A DNA stretch of 64,000 nucleotides from NCBI GenBank assembly GCA_023634235.1, contig JAMKCF010000015.1, forward strand, positions 3,325,698 through 3,389,697, in the 5' to 3' direction. Positions 30,401-42,897 of the stretch are shown here, in pieces. This DNA comes from Pisaster brevispinus. Taxonomy: Eukaryota > Echinodermata > Asteroidea > Forcipulatida > Asteriidae. The translations under genes and the position numbers were made by a program. Positions within the stretch are counted from its first letter, which is position 1; each line of letters begins with the position of its first letter. The notes below the pieces were generated by a model, which worked only from the letters and a program-made list of their open reading frames with translations, searched no databases and was not told the DNA's origin.

Positions 30401-33400
30401 AGAAAAACAAGGGGAAAATGCATTAACTGATGGGACTACATTAATACACAAAGTTGACATAGCTACTAAGAATGGACACGATTTTTTGTAACATTGGAAC
30501 AAAACAAAACGTAAACCGACCATTAAATTAAGGGCGCCGTTTTAATAGGCTATTCTATTTTGCATCTCAGTATTGATTTAAAATTTTATTCGGGTTTTTT
30601 TTTTGTGTAAATATAAACGGTAAATATAACATTAAACTTGCGGGTACAACTATCATGTATACATCCTCTTTTAAGATACGGGGTTGACTCTGAAAAGAGC
30701 CGGGGGTTTGTTTTGTTGGGTGTTTTTCTTTTCTCTCCCTCTCTCTCTCTTTTTAGTAGCTAAGTATTCTCTCTATGAAGCAATTCTGGATGAGTTGTCC
30801 ATGAGAGGCTCAAGAGAGGCTTGTGCTCGCAATAGGGAGGACCGCACGCTGCATTGTCAGCCCTTTTCTTATCACTTTAATGTCGACAGTAAACAGGTCG
30901 AACTGTAGCTTCGATCTTTTGTAATCTTTAATTACATGATGGCAGTGTTTCCAGAATGCTGGATATAGAACCCAGTCATCAATACCCCTTTTGGCGATCG
31001 TCGGTGTTGGAATTACCACACCATGCCGAGCGGGCGCCGATCTAATGTCCTTTTACAATATGGGCAGGCAGAGATAGCCTCTTCGCCCTATACCTTTACT
31101 CAGAAAGTCTTTTTCCAGGCAATGAACTATTCGCGTATTCTATATTTTGATTACCACTCAGTATTAAATTCTCCACATTATGAGTAAACAGAACAAACCC
31201 CCTCCGAGCCTTCCAGATTTCAAGAAACTATTCATCATTTTTGTGGCCATCACTGGAAAGTAAACTGGAAATGATTAGCATTAATTCATCGAGTTACAAA
31301 TGTGTGTCTTACATGCAGAAGTGTCTGTCGAGATTCTTCCAGTATGCACAGCGACCGCCGTTGAAGCAGTAGGATTCGACCCATCGGGAGCCATTGCACG
31401 GGCCGTGGTGTGAATCAGGGATCGTCAGCTCTAACGTTTCATTATCTGTTGATGAACGAATGATATACAATAACTTATTAAAATATGAGAAATAAGGACT
31501 TGCTAATCACAAGGGTGAGGGCTGGAATTCGCATCCGGCCAAGCTAACTTCTGATTTCACAATGACTAGAATAAAGTGTTGTCGCCTGTTAGTTTACTGA
31601 ACCATAATTTGTTGATTTGTGCAGTTCATAATCAAAGACGTTAAACCAGTGTTTGTGAATTGTATGATAACAGTTGGCTGTTGCCAGCTTGGTTTTGATA
31701 TTCCGTTGTGGGAGCTTTGCCGTTTGCCGAGTCCCTATGTTTGAGGAGATCATCTAAACAAAAACAAACAAACAAACAAACAAACAAACACCCCCAACAA
31801 ACGAATTAGTTACGAACATAAGAATCCACGACACAGTTGTTTCTTGGTTGCATGTCCTGTGGTATTGATGACCGCTGTTGGTGGCAGGTATTCTTGAGTA
31901 ATATAGGCTCAATACATTTTGCAGAACGGTCGACAAGGAAGTATTGTGTGGACGGATATGATAGTTAATAATATATTCAATGGTATATATAAATGATCAT
32001 CCGGATTCTGATAGAGAGTCCACAATGCAACTCAAGGAGTGAGCAAACAACTTCAGGCTGTGCATGGGGGAAGTCTGTGGAAAGGTTAAACTAACAAACC
32101 ACGGGGGGAACTGACTGGGTATATTTCAAATAATTTGGGGTTGGTCAAAGAAAAATTGACTACACAGCAGGTTGGTTCAAATCCAACTCTGGCCAATTTT
32201 TCTCTGTTCAGCCCCAAACTATAATAAACTGGGAGAAAAAAGGACGAGATTTTAAAGTCTGTAAAAGTTTAACGTGTTGCCGAAATATCTCATTTTGTGC
32301 GACTCCTTTTTGACGATTTACTGTTTAAAGACACATAGAAATAGTTTTGACATATTATTTTGATTTCTTTTATAGGAATAACCATGGATTGAGATATTTT
32401 GTTCAAAAAAAGGTCTAACTACTAGTGACACGAACAGAGACTACTAAATGTGTATTTATTTCAGCAGATCATTCATGCTTACGGTAATTACCATTGTCAC
32501 GAGAATTAATAATTGTTGACATACCCTACTGTGCCATTGTGTTTTGAGTACACAATAAAGTAACGCCCTGTTAGTGTTAGTTAGTACCAGACCAAGTCAG
32601 CAGCATAGAGCAAGTACGAGCAAGCCTTTTTTTTTTAGTCCAAGCTACTGTTGTATCAATCTATACCAGGCACTGAAATGACCGACCAATTACGTCATTC
32701 CCCCTCGCAACTATAGGACCACCAACTGCAAACCTTGCTCTATGGTTTACCGGTCCATCAACGTTTTATTTCACGGCAATAAAAGCGAACATGACATTTT
32801 TCTTCTTTGGAAGAACATCTAAGTCGCACTTTAAAATCGTCTGCATAAGTTGGTTGCATTTCGCATTCAGCTCTTGTACCGGTGAGTTGTCACAGACAAG
32901 AAGGTTAAGAGAGATACAGTATATATTTCCAAGGCAATGCACATTAAAGGACTGGTATTGACGATAAAAAACCTTTTCAATTTTATTATATCAACTTGAA
33001 TAGACACTCTCTTCGCAGAGCAACCTGATGGGTCACTGCGTCTAAATACTTTCAGTTTAACACAAAGGTTTTTTACTAAATAAACACAATAATTGGCAAA
33101 CCACGCTGGATAGAGAAACGAAACATCATAGGGGGGAGCAAGTAAAATTGGAATGCAATCATGGGTTACAGAAGTACCGGCTGATGTTCAGGGACGCATG
33201 TACGTCAACTGCAATATTGTCCGGTAAAAGTTTCCTGTCAACTTCTTTCTCTCGCTATGAAATGTAGTGGCAATGGTGATTACAATTGCATTTTAAGGCA
33301 ACAGTTATCATCCGAAATTGTAATAGATTTTTCATTAACGAAATGATAAAGATTTTACAGGTAGCCAAACAAAAAAAAACCAAAAAAAAAAAAAGCAAAT

Positions 33401-36400
33401 GATAAACAATACTTGTGTTTCCAGTCGTTGCATTCGCAGGGCGTACCCCGATGCCCATGATGCACACACAATCAATAAATCGGGCGTTGTTTTTCGCCAG
33501 GCTTTGTCAGTCAGTATGCAAGGATTTATTTTTGTGGATTTCAAAAACAAATATTTTGTTTCCCATTTTCTGAGAGGAGAAACATGGAAGATTCTATAAA
33601 TAGAATAATGCTATCTTTTGATGATAATTATACACCGTCATCTAACGTAACTATTGACTTGATGCATCGTTAATAAACGCCACTATTAACCAACAAGACT
33701 ATTATAGATAGATTTGTTGGGATAAGTTTTATATTCATAAATAAAAATTAAAATACCATATGGGTTCCACAAAATGAGGGTAGTGATATTTTCTTATGGT
33801 ATCATTAGCTCGCCGTATAACAAGGAAAATAATAAACCAGTCAAACTCCAGTCGTTTGCAAGCAAATCAGAAAAAAATGATCAACAATTCTTCGTAAAGT
33901 AAAACAAAATTTCATTCTTACAGTTTCCATCGAGCAAGCCTTCGATATCAATAATCAGCCAGTTTGGGCGAGACATGTTGAAATTGAAGATGACTGGCTG
34001 GCTGGCTGTACCGTCCCCACGTGTGTATAAAAGGTGCTGATGATGTTGCAAGATGCCGTGGAGATGTTGCAACTATGAGTAAGTGACTCGCCCTTCGTGC
34101 GTATAGAGTGGCCAATGTTCTCAGTCAAGAACGCAAACTAATTTCTCCTTAAAATCGAATTTCGTTGCAGTAAATTTTTCTCAGGAATAGATCTGTGAAA
34201 TTGGTGCAATGTAGTAGAGTGTATACAGTACATGTACGTTTTTAACTGTTCTCCGTGCGATGTTCCACTTTGGACGACACGTGCGCTTGTGTAGTAACTA
34301 CTTCACACATACCTTCTATATATAGTTGCCTCTAGTCTCCAGCCCAGCCGTACACAGACAGCGAAACCATTAAAAAAAACCAAAGACACGCCCACTTGCT
34401 AAGCAACACCGAGCAAGGACATTATACCGGAAGCGGAACGTCTGAGGATCCACCGGAACTAGAACCTGGTCACTTTGTATGCGTTGCAACTTAATGATGG
34501 GAAGATTATAATTGGTTCGTGTCTATATGAAGCGAAACTCATCTGGCGAAATAGTCCGGGTTCACCTGTAGGCTACTGCTCGGTGCAAGTACCGTGCATC
34601 AGCGTGAGACTTCTGTATACAATCATGTACAACAGTTCGCTAGGTCAGTGTTTTATTGTCCACAACAAGAGCTGGTCAAACTCCAAACACTTGAATCAAT
34701 AAATGGTGGACCTCATAAAAAAAAAACACTTGTAAATATTTCTGGCGTGTAAACACGAATCAGCATGAAGGTTGGTTCCACGTTACATTGGCACCACTTT
34801 GTTGGTCGACTCGGTGTGTCTGATACTCTGGTTCCCGACCCTATACCATTGCTTTAACTGAGCGTTAGTATGGATTCAGACATTCACAGTAGCCTATACT
34901 ATGTCTTATTATTATGAAATGCTATCGTTATACTTTGAACGCATCTCTATTGGTATAGCTCATTTTGATCAGTTTATAGTTCAATATTTCAATCAAGAAG
35001 TCTGACGAAAACGGATTTAATTTTTTCCCTTCACATATTATTATATCTCATAATTCAAGTAGGTAAATTCGTTTACGTTTTTCCCCCAAAGTTAAGAAAT
35101 AGCCTACTACTGAAACAATCTAAATATACATCACCGACGTCACCCCCACGTGTCAATCAAAGGTAAATATGTCGACTTGAAAGCAAACATTGTATACTTT
35201 GAGCAAACAATAGATAATTATGCGTGGAATGTTTGGGGAACGCCGCCACGGGCAGGGCAGTCTGGGATAGCCTGACGTTTTGTTTACGCCCCCACAAAGT
35301 TCCTCTTTTTGGCGCCGTTTTTAGCAACTGAATGGAAACTTTTACCCGCACATTCACTTTCGATTGAACCGTATTATGACATTCTTCTTCTTTTTTTGAA
35401 ATATTGCTCATTTTCTTCTCTCTTATTTTAGAGTGTATACTGAATTGATAGCAATGACTCTCGAAGTGTGGGAATAAAAACTGGGAGACGGAGTTCATTT
35501 TTTGGTTATGGTGACATCATAATATAACCAATTCCCGCTGCGGTATCGGCCCTCTAGAGGTCAAAATAATGTGACCACAGCGGTGGGTTTGACGCATTGG
35601 GGGGCAGTCTACAGAAGTGAATTTTAGACATTGTACCGTTCAGGACGAAAATGACGAAATTCCCACGACGTGTGCCCTGTGTGCAGCAATGCTGGTCCCG
35701 TTCACCCTGGTGTCATGACGGAGTTGGTGCTGGTTGGTCGTCAATGTAAACAAATTCCATGCACCTTGGAGACCTAGGGCTCACTGCTCGCTAGTCTCTA
35801 AAACTGGGGTGTAATGATGACAACACAGGAACATGGCGTTGAGACTATAAACGTCACCCCCATGCAGTTGACAGAACAGGTGAATTATGATAGGGTGTAC
35901 CAGGAATTCTCCGGGATTTGATCCGGTATGGCTTAGATTAATGAGGCCGTTGTATAAACAGTCCCTAATTAAAGAGACTGTCTGCAAAAGGGCAAGTGGG
36001 GTTTATTGTAAGGATCCCTTGTGCATAAACAAAAACACTACCCATTAACCTCCGCTTTAAGATACGCATTAATAATGTATAGACATTGGGCTTGAGGTGC
36101 GAGTTGGTGGATTGGACGGGATGGTCGTGGTTTTCACTGCAAACGCTTTGTAAAAAACTATCTTTCGGTTGTTCCGCAATTACTCTCGTGCCCCTAAAAA
36201 GGGGCACTTCCTTCAAATCTCTTAAAATTCTCTTGAAACTACTCCTTTATGTCCCTTTTAAGAGTTGGTTATGCACTAAATCACCTTGTAGACAGTTTGT
36301 TGTAATTAGTGAGTACCGGTAGAGATTTTAAAAGAAAACATAGCGGAGTAAATGTTCTGTTATGGAATTACACAAAAAAACAGTCACCATTTCAAGGGGG

Positions 36401-39157
36401 TAATGTGGATCATTATATTCTACTTCATTCCAACCTTGGATTTAAAATGCTTTTTTTATGGCCCAACGAGCCCAATCCGAAGGCACTGTGCCCCTTTAAC
36501 TGTAGACTTAAGCACACACATTGTTTTACCACAATAAACGGTAGAATTAATTGTTGTAATGAGACCTTCCTGTGGTTTTTTAAGAGCAGCTAAGTGTATT
36601 GATTTTGTGGGACCATAAATCGCCGTCTTTTATCACTCAATGTTTACTCAAACTCTTATCTCTTCACATTGCTTGCACGGTGGATTATCTTGCTGGTGAT
36701 TTCGTCATATAGAAAGTTGTGGAAGTTGTGACGAGTCACTTTTCTTTTCTTCTCCTAAACGAGAACCTGGCATTGCATCATTTCCATCGCAAATCCAGCA
36801 CCCAGCAACTAACAGATTACCTCATCATTGAATAATTCATTTTTGATCGATAGATTGTATCTATGGTGTCTGCTGATCGGACGAGATTGGGAGAAGTGGA
36901 TTAGGCACGAGGATGGTAAATGTATTGCTTTGGATCAATCCAATTTAGGGTTAAGCTATAGCAACCTACTGTAACTTCCCGTTGCTTGTGGTTAAGTTCG
37001 GGGTTTAGGGTTAAGGTTATAGGGACACTGCCTGCCTATTGTACTTTTTCTAGTCGGTTACGTTTACGTTTGTTTTACATAAACGATAAGTAACAATTGG
37101 GTTAAATCAAGTTGCAAAAATTGGCATTTTCAAAGTTATTTTTATTGTTAACGGCCGAAAATGTTCACCAGAGCAGACTGTGGGTCAAGTAATAAAGATA
37201 GCAAAAATAGAACAACAGGTTGGTTTGTTGTTTTTTTTTACGTCTGTACACGGAAATAACCACTAAAACGACATATGTTAAATTGGTGTCGTCACAGTTT
37301 GACGTAGTCGATAGTGACCTTGATCAAGGTGGATTGATTTGTGGTAAAATAATCAAAGTGTTTTTAAAGCGGACATCGTTTCGTCTTTAGCATACGTGTA
37401 AGGACATTGAAATACAATCCACACAAATATTTGACCATGTCTTATTATGGTAAATAAGACCACAAAGAGGTGTTGCTGTGGGTCACTCTATTTGGGGCTC
37501 TTCCAACCAGGACATGCGCCATCTATTGGTTTAACTCGTCCATGCATCGCCAGTTATGTTATTCAGTTTTTTTACACTGTTCGTAAATTGATTTTTATCG
37601 GCAGACTAGAATTGCCACACGACGGAGTTTATGACCTTCGCGTGGAAGACCACACTCGCAAAAGGGGCCACGTACAATATGAATTATTGTTTAGTCTTTC
37701 AAATCAATATTTGGTTTTAGATAGTGGGGGGGGGGGGGCTTACACACTTTATTTAAAAACAGGCGATAGCACGTGTCACCACGTGGTCTTGTTTTATTTG
37801 AACGTTTCCTCACTTTTGACGATGTAGCCATAATAGAAATTTAGTTTGGACGAGATAAGTTCGGGGGCAAAACAACACCTTCGAAAAGCGTGCCTTGACA
37901 ACGAAAACACCGATAAGATTGCTCGGAGGGGAGAGTTCGGTGTGCGCCCTCTATTGTTTTAAAGCGGTCATTATTCTGAGGTTGAGTTTGGAGAGCCGAG
38001 TCACACAATTGAAAGACGTATTTTGCGAACATGTTGCGACTGGTCGAGGTACATCACAGTGTGCTCTTTTGGTTATGACCTTTGGTGAGGATTGGACACC
38101 ATTCAGAATGGTGCAACGATCCATACGAGCGAGTGAAAGTTACTCGTGCATGACGTACTATTTTGCTCACAACAAACAGTCGTGCACGTGTGATTTTTCC
38201 CTGTTGTGAAATACCGAATTTTGCAATAACACTACACGGTTAGATGGGGGGGGGGGTTATGTTTTTTAAGGTAGGGTCGTAGATAGGGTTTTGTTAACGT
38301 AATGCCGATTTATAGGTAAAATTGTAAAGAAAGATATAGTAAAAGCCACATGTGAAAGTTTCAGCTGGATACAGTGTCTACTTGCTGAGAAAAATAGGGG
38401 AAAACAACCATCCACGGTATTTTCAAAAGAACGTCGAATCCGTCCACGTTTAGCGAGGTGACAGAGGGTACCAACCACATCTGGCCGCATCAACTACGTT
38501 AAAATTACCTTGAAAAGTGTTAGAAAAGGAAAATTGTTAAAATGAGATCTTACCTTCTTTGTTTTGTGTCTCCTTGACGGCTTGTCGGACCTTTCTTAAG
38601 TTCTCTTTGGATAGGGGCACAACGTCTTTAGCGATCTCAAACCTTACTCCTTCCTCATCGAGGGGACGCAAGAAGAAGATGTACCGGTCGAACATGGCAG
38701 ATCCTTCCATACACTGCGTTGCAGCTGGAGACGTCGACTGCATGCTCTCCGTGGACGTCGACTCATTGGTCGCCGTCGTCGAAATGTCCATAGATGATGT
38801 CGTCACGTTAAGTGATGCTACTACTGTCCTTGCACTATCTGTCGAATTGCCCATGGGTCCGTTGGTGGTGGCTGTCCCCGTCGTGGTGGGCGACTGCTCT
38901 TCTAAGATGACGAGATCCAGCTCATTCTGGGCCACAGATTCATTACTTCCTTTAAGGATTTTACCAATTCTCACCCTAAAGCTGCTACCGGTGTGACTCT
39001 TGGAAGTGATTATGCCTTTTATAACTAACGGAACATCATGGGTTCTCTGCTCAACTGTACTGTCATTGTTTGCAATGCAGCTCGTCAGTACGCCTGTAAA
39101 TGCGAGGCAGAGAAGAAGCGCCACAACTTCTACACCTCTCCTCGACGCTGTTGCCAT
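27286..39157 (-). CDS. EGF-family transmembrane ligand precursor, neuregulin-like (six exons, 404 aa)
   Basis: Exons on the minus strand: 39157-38554, 31445-31313, 30388-30327, 30001-29899, 29024-28892 and 27465-27286, all phase-consistent (1215 nt). Signal peptide 1-26. Residues 41-195 look like an OB-fold NtA/NTR module (LVIKGII...RVRIGKILKG...DLVILEE...YIFFLRPL) with a Ser/Thr-rich insert at 89-147 and Cys27/Cys149. One EGF domain has C218, C228, C234, C245, C247, C256 (CFNGGRC, SGERC), followed by a 20-residue stalk, a TM segment 277-298 and a 104-residue cytoplasmic tail. EGF next to a TM is the plan of ErbB/EGFR ligands, released by shedding. The CFNGGRC and YPYSGERC spacing is most like neuregulins, where an Ig domain would usually sit in place of this N-terminal module. 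Receptor binding is inferred. A TATA box lies upstream. Confidence 0.88.
27803..28090. mobile_element. Inverted-repeat element, ACAGGATTGGTA family, copy 3 (inverted)
   Basis: Left TTATACAGGATTGGTGAG, right CTACCAATCCTGTGTAA. The interior is the reverse complement of copies 1 and 2. In the last intron of the EGF gene. Confidence 0.78.
28610..28772. repeat. Interspersed repeat, uninterrupted copy
   Basis: Same family as 11545-11952, without the MITE: CTTTTTCAGTGATTAGCC ... GATGCTTTTCAACACTGAAC ... GAGAACGCTGC. Confidence 0.7.
28892..29024 (-). CDS. Exon 5: juxtamembrane cytoplasmic region
   Basis: Acceptor TTTCTAAG|G, donor GACTCG|GTGAGT, 133 nt. It encodes a basic charged helix (WRERKKEIEKAVKYL). 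Confidence 0.82.
29323..29660. mobile_element. MITE-like element, AAAGGGACAC family, copy 2
   Basis: Begins CTTAAAGGGGTACTTTGCTT and follows copy 1 through AATTGCTCC, AAAGAGTTGTTCATGCAC and CACACAATTTCAAGGGA; the right end is degraded. Confidence 0.7.
29663..29785. mobile_element. Partial MITE, GGGCCCAATTTC family
   Basis: Contains GAGCAGGATACCAATCACAA and CTATATGAAATTTG; the left end is missing. Confidence 0.6.
29899..30001 (-). CDS. Exon 4: transmembrane segment
   Basis: Acceptor TTATTTCAG|GC, donor TACAA|GTAAGC, 103 nt. It encodes a TM helix (GIAAILAVLLLVVIICGIA). Confidence 0.9.
30327..30388 (-). CDS. Exon 3: EGF domain end and stalk
   Basis: Acceptor TTCATCAG|A, donor GGAG|GTAAAT, 62 nt. 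It encodes CRYPYSGERCG and VVDPGTQTG. Confidence 0.88.
31313..31445 (-). CDS. Exon 2: EGF domain, first part
   Basis: Acceptor CATCAACAG|AT, donor TGCAT|GTAAGA, 133 nt. It encodes the first four EGF cysteines. The split between Cys4 and Cys5 is a common intron site in EGF ligands. Confidence 0.88.
31756..31790. repeat. (AAAC)n microsatellite
   Basis: About eight consecutive AAAC units. Confidence 0.9.
33922..33976 (-). CDS. Possible alternative first exon of the EGF ligand gene
   Basis: An ATG in good context (TTCAACATGT) opens 18 codons (MSRPNWLIIDIEGLLDGN) and runs into a strong donor, AACT|GTAAGA, in phase 1, the phase needed by EGF exon 2. A TATA-like TTTTATAC lies about 50 nt upstream. 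The product would lack the signal peptide and NtA-like module but keep EGF and TM. Vertebrate NRG1 uses alternative promoters in a similar way. Without transcripts this is tentative. Confidence 0.33.
36195..36499. mobile_element. MITE-like element, AAAGGGACAC family, copy 3
   Basis: Ends AAAAAGGGGCACTTCCTTC and CCGAAGGCACTGTGCCCCTTT. The interior matches copies 1 and 2 (GTTGTAATTAGTGAGTA). Confidence 0.8.
38554..39157 (-). CDS. Exon 1: signal peptide and NtA/NTR-like module
   Basis: ATG at 39157 in context AAAATGGC; donor GAAG|GTAAGA at 38553, phase 1. It encodes a hydrophobic start (ALLLCLAFTGVL), then alternating beta-strand-like segments and a Thr/Ser-rich insert. Confidence 0.88.
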
Positions 39158-39424
39158 TTTTGTGTGTGTATCCTGGAAGTCCCACGTGTGTCTTGAAGGC
39201 TCTCTTGAGTGATCTGCTGGAGATCAAACTATACTTGACCTATATCAGGTGTTGTGTGTAGAGGTGGACGGTCTCTATACTCTCTCAGGCAGACAGTGTG
39301 TCCTTTTACCGTGTAGAGATTCAATAATTGATTACTTTTTGAAACTTTTGACTTCGATTTTTAGTGATGGATGTCTACCCCTGAATCAAACAAGGCTCAC
39401 TGTTGATTCGAGAAGAAGTTCACG

Positions 39425-39433
39425 CTATTTATA
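39425..39433 (-). promoter_or_regulatory. TATA box of the EGF ligand gene
   Basis: On the minus strand the sequence is GATATAAATAGCG, about 270 nt upstream of the start codon, implying a transcription start near 39400 and a 5'UTR of about 240 nt. Confidence 0.5.
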
Positions 39434-40970
39434 TCATTTAGTGATCATCAATAACCATGACTAACGAAGGATATCACCGGTCACCGAATCAAGTCATTAA
39501 AAAACACTTGTGTAGTAGCAGGGCTTTCCCAAGCCACGCCCCCGGACGTGTGACGTTTACGCTCTACACTTGGCGAGCTAGAACAAATTTTCCCAGATGA
39601 CTGTTTTATGTTTTGATTTGTAGCTTAGAGGAGCACCCGTGGGAAAAAAAATAATAATAGCACAACTAACAAGTTGTGTAACTATAGTTTCCATTATTGT
39701 ATTTTATACTGGGGATTTTTCCTGTACTCATACAAGGTATTTATATATTTTCACATCTCCCACAATGTTTAACAGCCCAAGGTAATCGTGAGTCATTATT
39801 ATTGCTTACTACTGAGACGAACACTCACGATTTGGAAGGCCCTACTGTGAAAATAGTTCTGGTATTTGTGCCACTGAATTCATTGAACCGAGAAATATTT
39901 GCAAAATACTCCAAAAGCAAGCCATGACATTAAATACATGTAATAAATACGATTTCAGTGAAGTGGTGTGCCGATTTTCGTGGCTGATCATTATTTCAAG
40001 GCACTTTTTGGGGTATGTTTTGAGCTCAAAGAAAAAGTAACTCGACGGCTGTTTATACGTGAACGGTACCCAGTTTCTTCAAAACAGGATGCGCAGGCAA
40101 TGAGCGAATGGTTCTGCGGACCAACCGGAATTCCTCTTTGCGCAATTTGCGCGACGTCGCAACAAACAGCCTTCGGAAACCCAAAATAACTCGCTCTTAC
40201 TCACTGTGATAACAAAGCCTAATTGTTGACTCTATTTTATTACCCGTGTTATGAATTATCAATAATCGCCCTGTCAACAAAGCGCTTCTTTGACACCTTG
40301 TTAATTTGGCGTCAAAATGTTCACGTGGGTTACTTTGTACTCGCCGTTGGATTCAAGTGATGGACATGGCGAATAATGTTTACTCTAAAATTTACTATCA
40401 CCAGGCGTCTTGGTCAGGGGTGAGGCCAAGTCGGGTCAGGTCGGTTGAAAAGGTGTGGGTCAAGAATGGGGCAGCACATTAACCCTGACCATGATATGTC
40501 TTGAGACAATTGGGGACTACAGCTGTACGGCTGTGACAAATGGCCAAAGGTATTGCTATACGGACGTCCTGTATACTTCAACGCATGGAAACTTGGGGGA
40601 AACTAGCCCTATAGCCAGTAGCCGTAGCGGCCAATTTGGGCTCGGCCAAAGTTCACGACACCACATTGGTTGGGTTCCCCTTACTAATTACTATTCAAAA
40701 GACACGCGTCCAGGACTTTTTCGGTGGTGGTAGGGGGATGGGTGGGACACAGGGGCATTTTAAGTGGGGGTGGATGGGGTTGTCAGTGGTTGGGGTCATG
40801 CTTTTATTTTGGAAGGTGGCGCTGCATCCCGATTGCGATCGTTCACAACATTAGATTATACAAACACGCATTTTCCCCCTCTTTTTCTCTTTTACTTGTT
40901 TCTATTTTTGTGAGCACTGTCGCAATTTTCTTCGTGGGGGCACCTGGGGGTGGGGGCACTGGAAATGTGT

Positions 40971-40986
40971 GGGGGCACGTGCCCCC
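40971..40986. repeat. Perfect 16-bp palindrome with CACGTG core
   Basis: GGGGGCACGTGCCCCC in a G-run/C-run context. The core equals an E-box, but there is no gene nearby to regulate. Confidence 0.7.
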
Positions 40987-41102
40987 TCCCCCTCCCCCGC
41001 CCCTGGCTACACCGCACATTACGTGTCTTTGGTGGGCTGAAGATGGATTCTACACCTCGTTCATTCTGTCACTGCCCAGGAATACAGATGTGCAATTGTT
41101 GG

Positions 41103-41249
41103 GGGCCGATTTCACAAAGAGCTAAGATTGATCTTAAGCTGTGTATCAATCTTAGTTGCTAAGCAGAGTGTGACGTCATGATACAAATCATTATGGCAAT
41201 ACAACTCATCTTCGGAAGTATCTTTACTGCTTTAGTGAAACTGAGCCCT
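41103..41249. mobile_element. MITE, GGCCGATTTCACAAAG family, copy 2
   Basis: Begins GGGCCGATTTCACAAAGAGC, ends TAGTGAAACTGAGCCC; the interior CTAAGATTGATCTTAAG is like copy 1. Confidence 0.75.
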
Positions 41250-41442
41250 GGTGTCAATTTCACGGAGCTGCTTAAAAATATTGCTTTAAAAAATGCTGCT
41301 AAGCAAAAGTGAGCAGGAAACCAGTCACAAATTGTACATGAGGCATGGTGTTTTGGCAGGTAACCTTAACTAGTAAGCGTAATGTTGTTATACTTATGTA
41401 GCAACTTTTTGTGCTTTTAAGCACCTCTTTGAAATCGGGTGT
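41250..41442. mobile_element. MITE, GGGCCCAATTTC family
   Basis: Begins TGGTGTCAATTTCACGGAGC, has GAGCAGGAAACCAGTCACAA, ends CTCTTTGAAATCGGG. Directly abuts the preceding element. Confidence 0.75.
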
Positions 41443-42219
41443 TCAGTAGAGATATTGCCTTTATGTGGAACTTACGAAGATGCACTTTCCCTTAATTGGC
41501 TGAACAGAAAGTAATAATTCCATTGTTTGTTAATTTCACCTGTCACAAGAAGTTTGGGCATTACTATTGGTCTGTTTGAGTTTTCAAAAACGAAGCTCTA
41601 ATTGATTAGCTATTCGTGTTCTCCACTTGGGAGGAAGTTCGTGATGAAATGCGGACATGGTTTTTCAAAAATGTCGATTTAGGTCTACTTGAAGTCAAGG
41701 TTTTCACCTATAATATTCGTCTGGATTTTCCATTTTTTCACAGTTTCCTGTAAGTATTTCGTTCCGGGTTCTCATAGGAAGCTTCTAAGGTCACTGGGTC
41801 AGTGGTGTAACTTTGGTAAAAGAACTATACAGGAAGACAGTGTTTGTATAATGTAAAGTATAAACGGTAGTGATGACATTTTTGTTTTCATTTTGTCGTC
41901 ATGTACTAGGCAGCGATGTGAATACTGTTGCAGATATTATATTAACAAGTTAATTTACACCTTCTTTTACTGAAAAAAAAATTACTTTAGATTAGTCTTA
42001 TGATGTAATATTTTTAAGTATACAAACCGTCTTCTATTTGAACGCTTACACTACGAGCATTGTAAAACAATAACAACAACAAACCCAAAATGAACCGTTT
42101 GTTGGGGCGGGCGTGCGTACGTGGCCATGACACTTTTCGGCCAGCCCACGGTAGGAAAAGCACGGACAACTTTTTTGAAGTTTCCCATTGACTTATTGAA
42201 CCGTACTTAATTCCGTCTT

Positions 42220-42262
42220 GTTTATTTATTCATTTATTCATTTATTTACTTATTTGTTTATT
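42220..42262. repeat. (TTTA)n-like microsatellite
   Basis: TTTATTTATTCATTTATTCA-type units with C interruptions. Confidence 0.85.
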
Positions 42263-42565
42263 CATTTACTTTTTAATTTTTGGAATGTTTATAATTCCAT
42301 ATCCCTATAAAAGGAGCATTGTGGTTCGAGACGGAATGATTTTTATTGTTCCAATCCATCCACAAGTATTTATTTATGACGTCAGACTAATCACAATAAC
42401 TACCCTTGGAGCCACAACAACAAAAAAGAAAATGGCGTCACGGGCACCGCCTACCTGGTTGTCTCTTTAGGTTATGATTGGTATGTATAGGAGTGGTATG
42501 GAATTTTAACAACTCCAGTAAAATGCCACAAATTCCAACCTAGGCTTCAATAGCTTGTGGTTTTC

Positions 42566-42897
42566 CTTTATGTTCTCCCGTAGTGATCCTTACAGTTATC
42601 TTGAAGTAGCTTTCGTCACTGCAAACTCAACAACTTTTTTGACATGCTGGTGTGTACCGAAGAATTTCACAAAATATAGTTTTCATTCATAAAAAAAACT
42701 CCACACTTAAACTTAAAGCGAGAGACAGCCATGGATTTTAATTGTTCCGTGATAATCTTTACAGTTATCTTGAAGTCGTTTTAGTCGCTGCAAATTCAAC
42801 AGTTGTTTTTTTAAACAAGCTGGTGAATACGGAAGAAGTTCCCCAAAATAGAGTTTTCATTCATGAAAACTCTTCACCCAAAGCGAGCGCAGCCATG
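42566..42897. repeat. Diverged tandem duplication, unit about 165 bp
   Basis: Two units share CTTTACAGTTATCTTGAAGT, GCTGGTG, AGTTTTCATTCAT and a CAGCCATG end; about three quarters of positions appear to match. Confidence 0.75.

Larger units (their letters stand above)
31446..38553. other. 7.1-kb first intron of the EGF ligand gene
   Basis: Contains an AAAC microsatellite, a possible alternative first exon (33922-33976), one AAAGGGACAC-family element (36195-36499) and G/C homopolymer runs. I saw no further exon compatible with the cysteine pattern. Confidence 0.6.
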
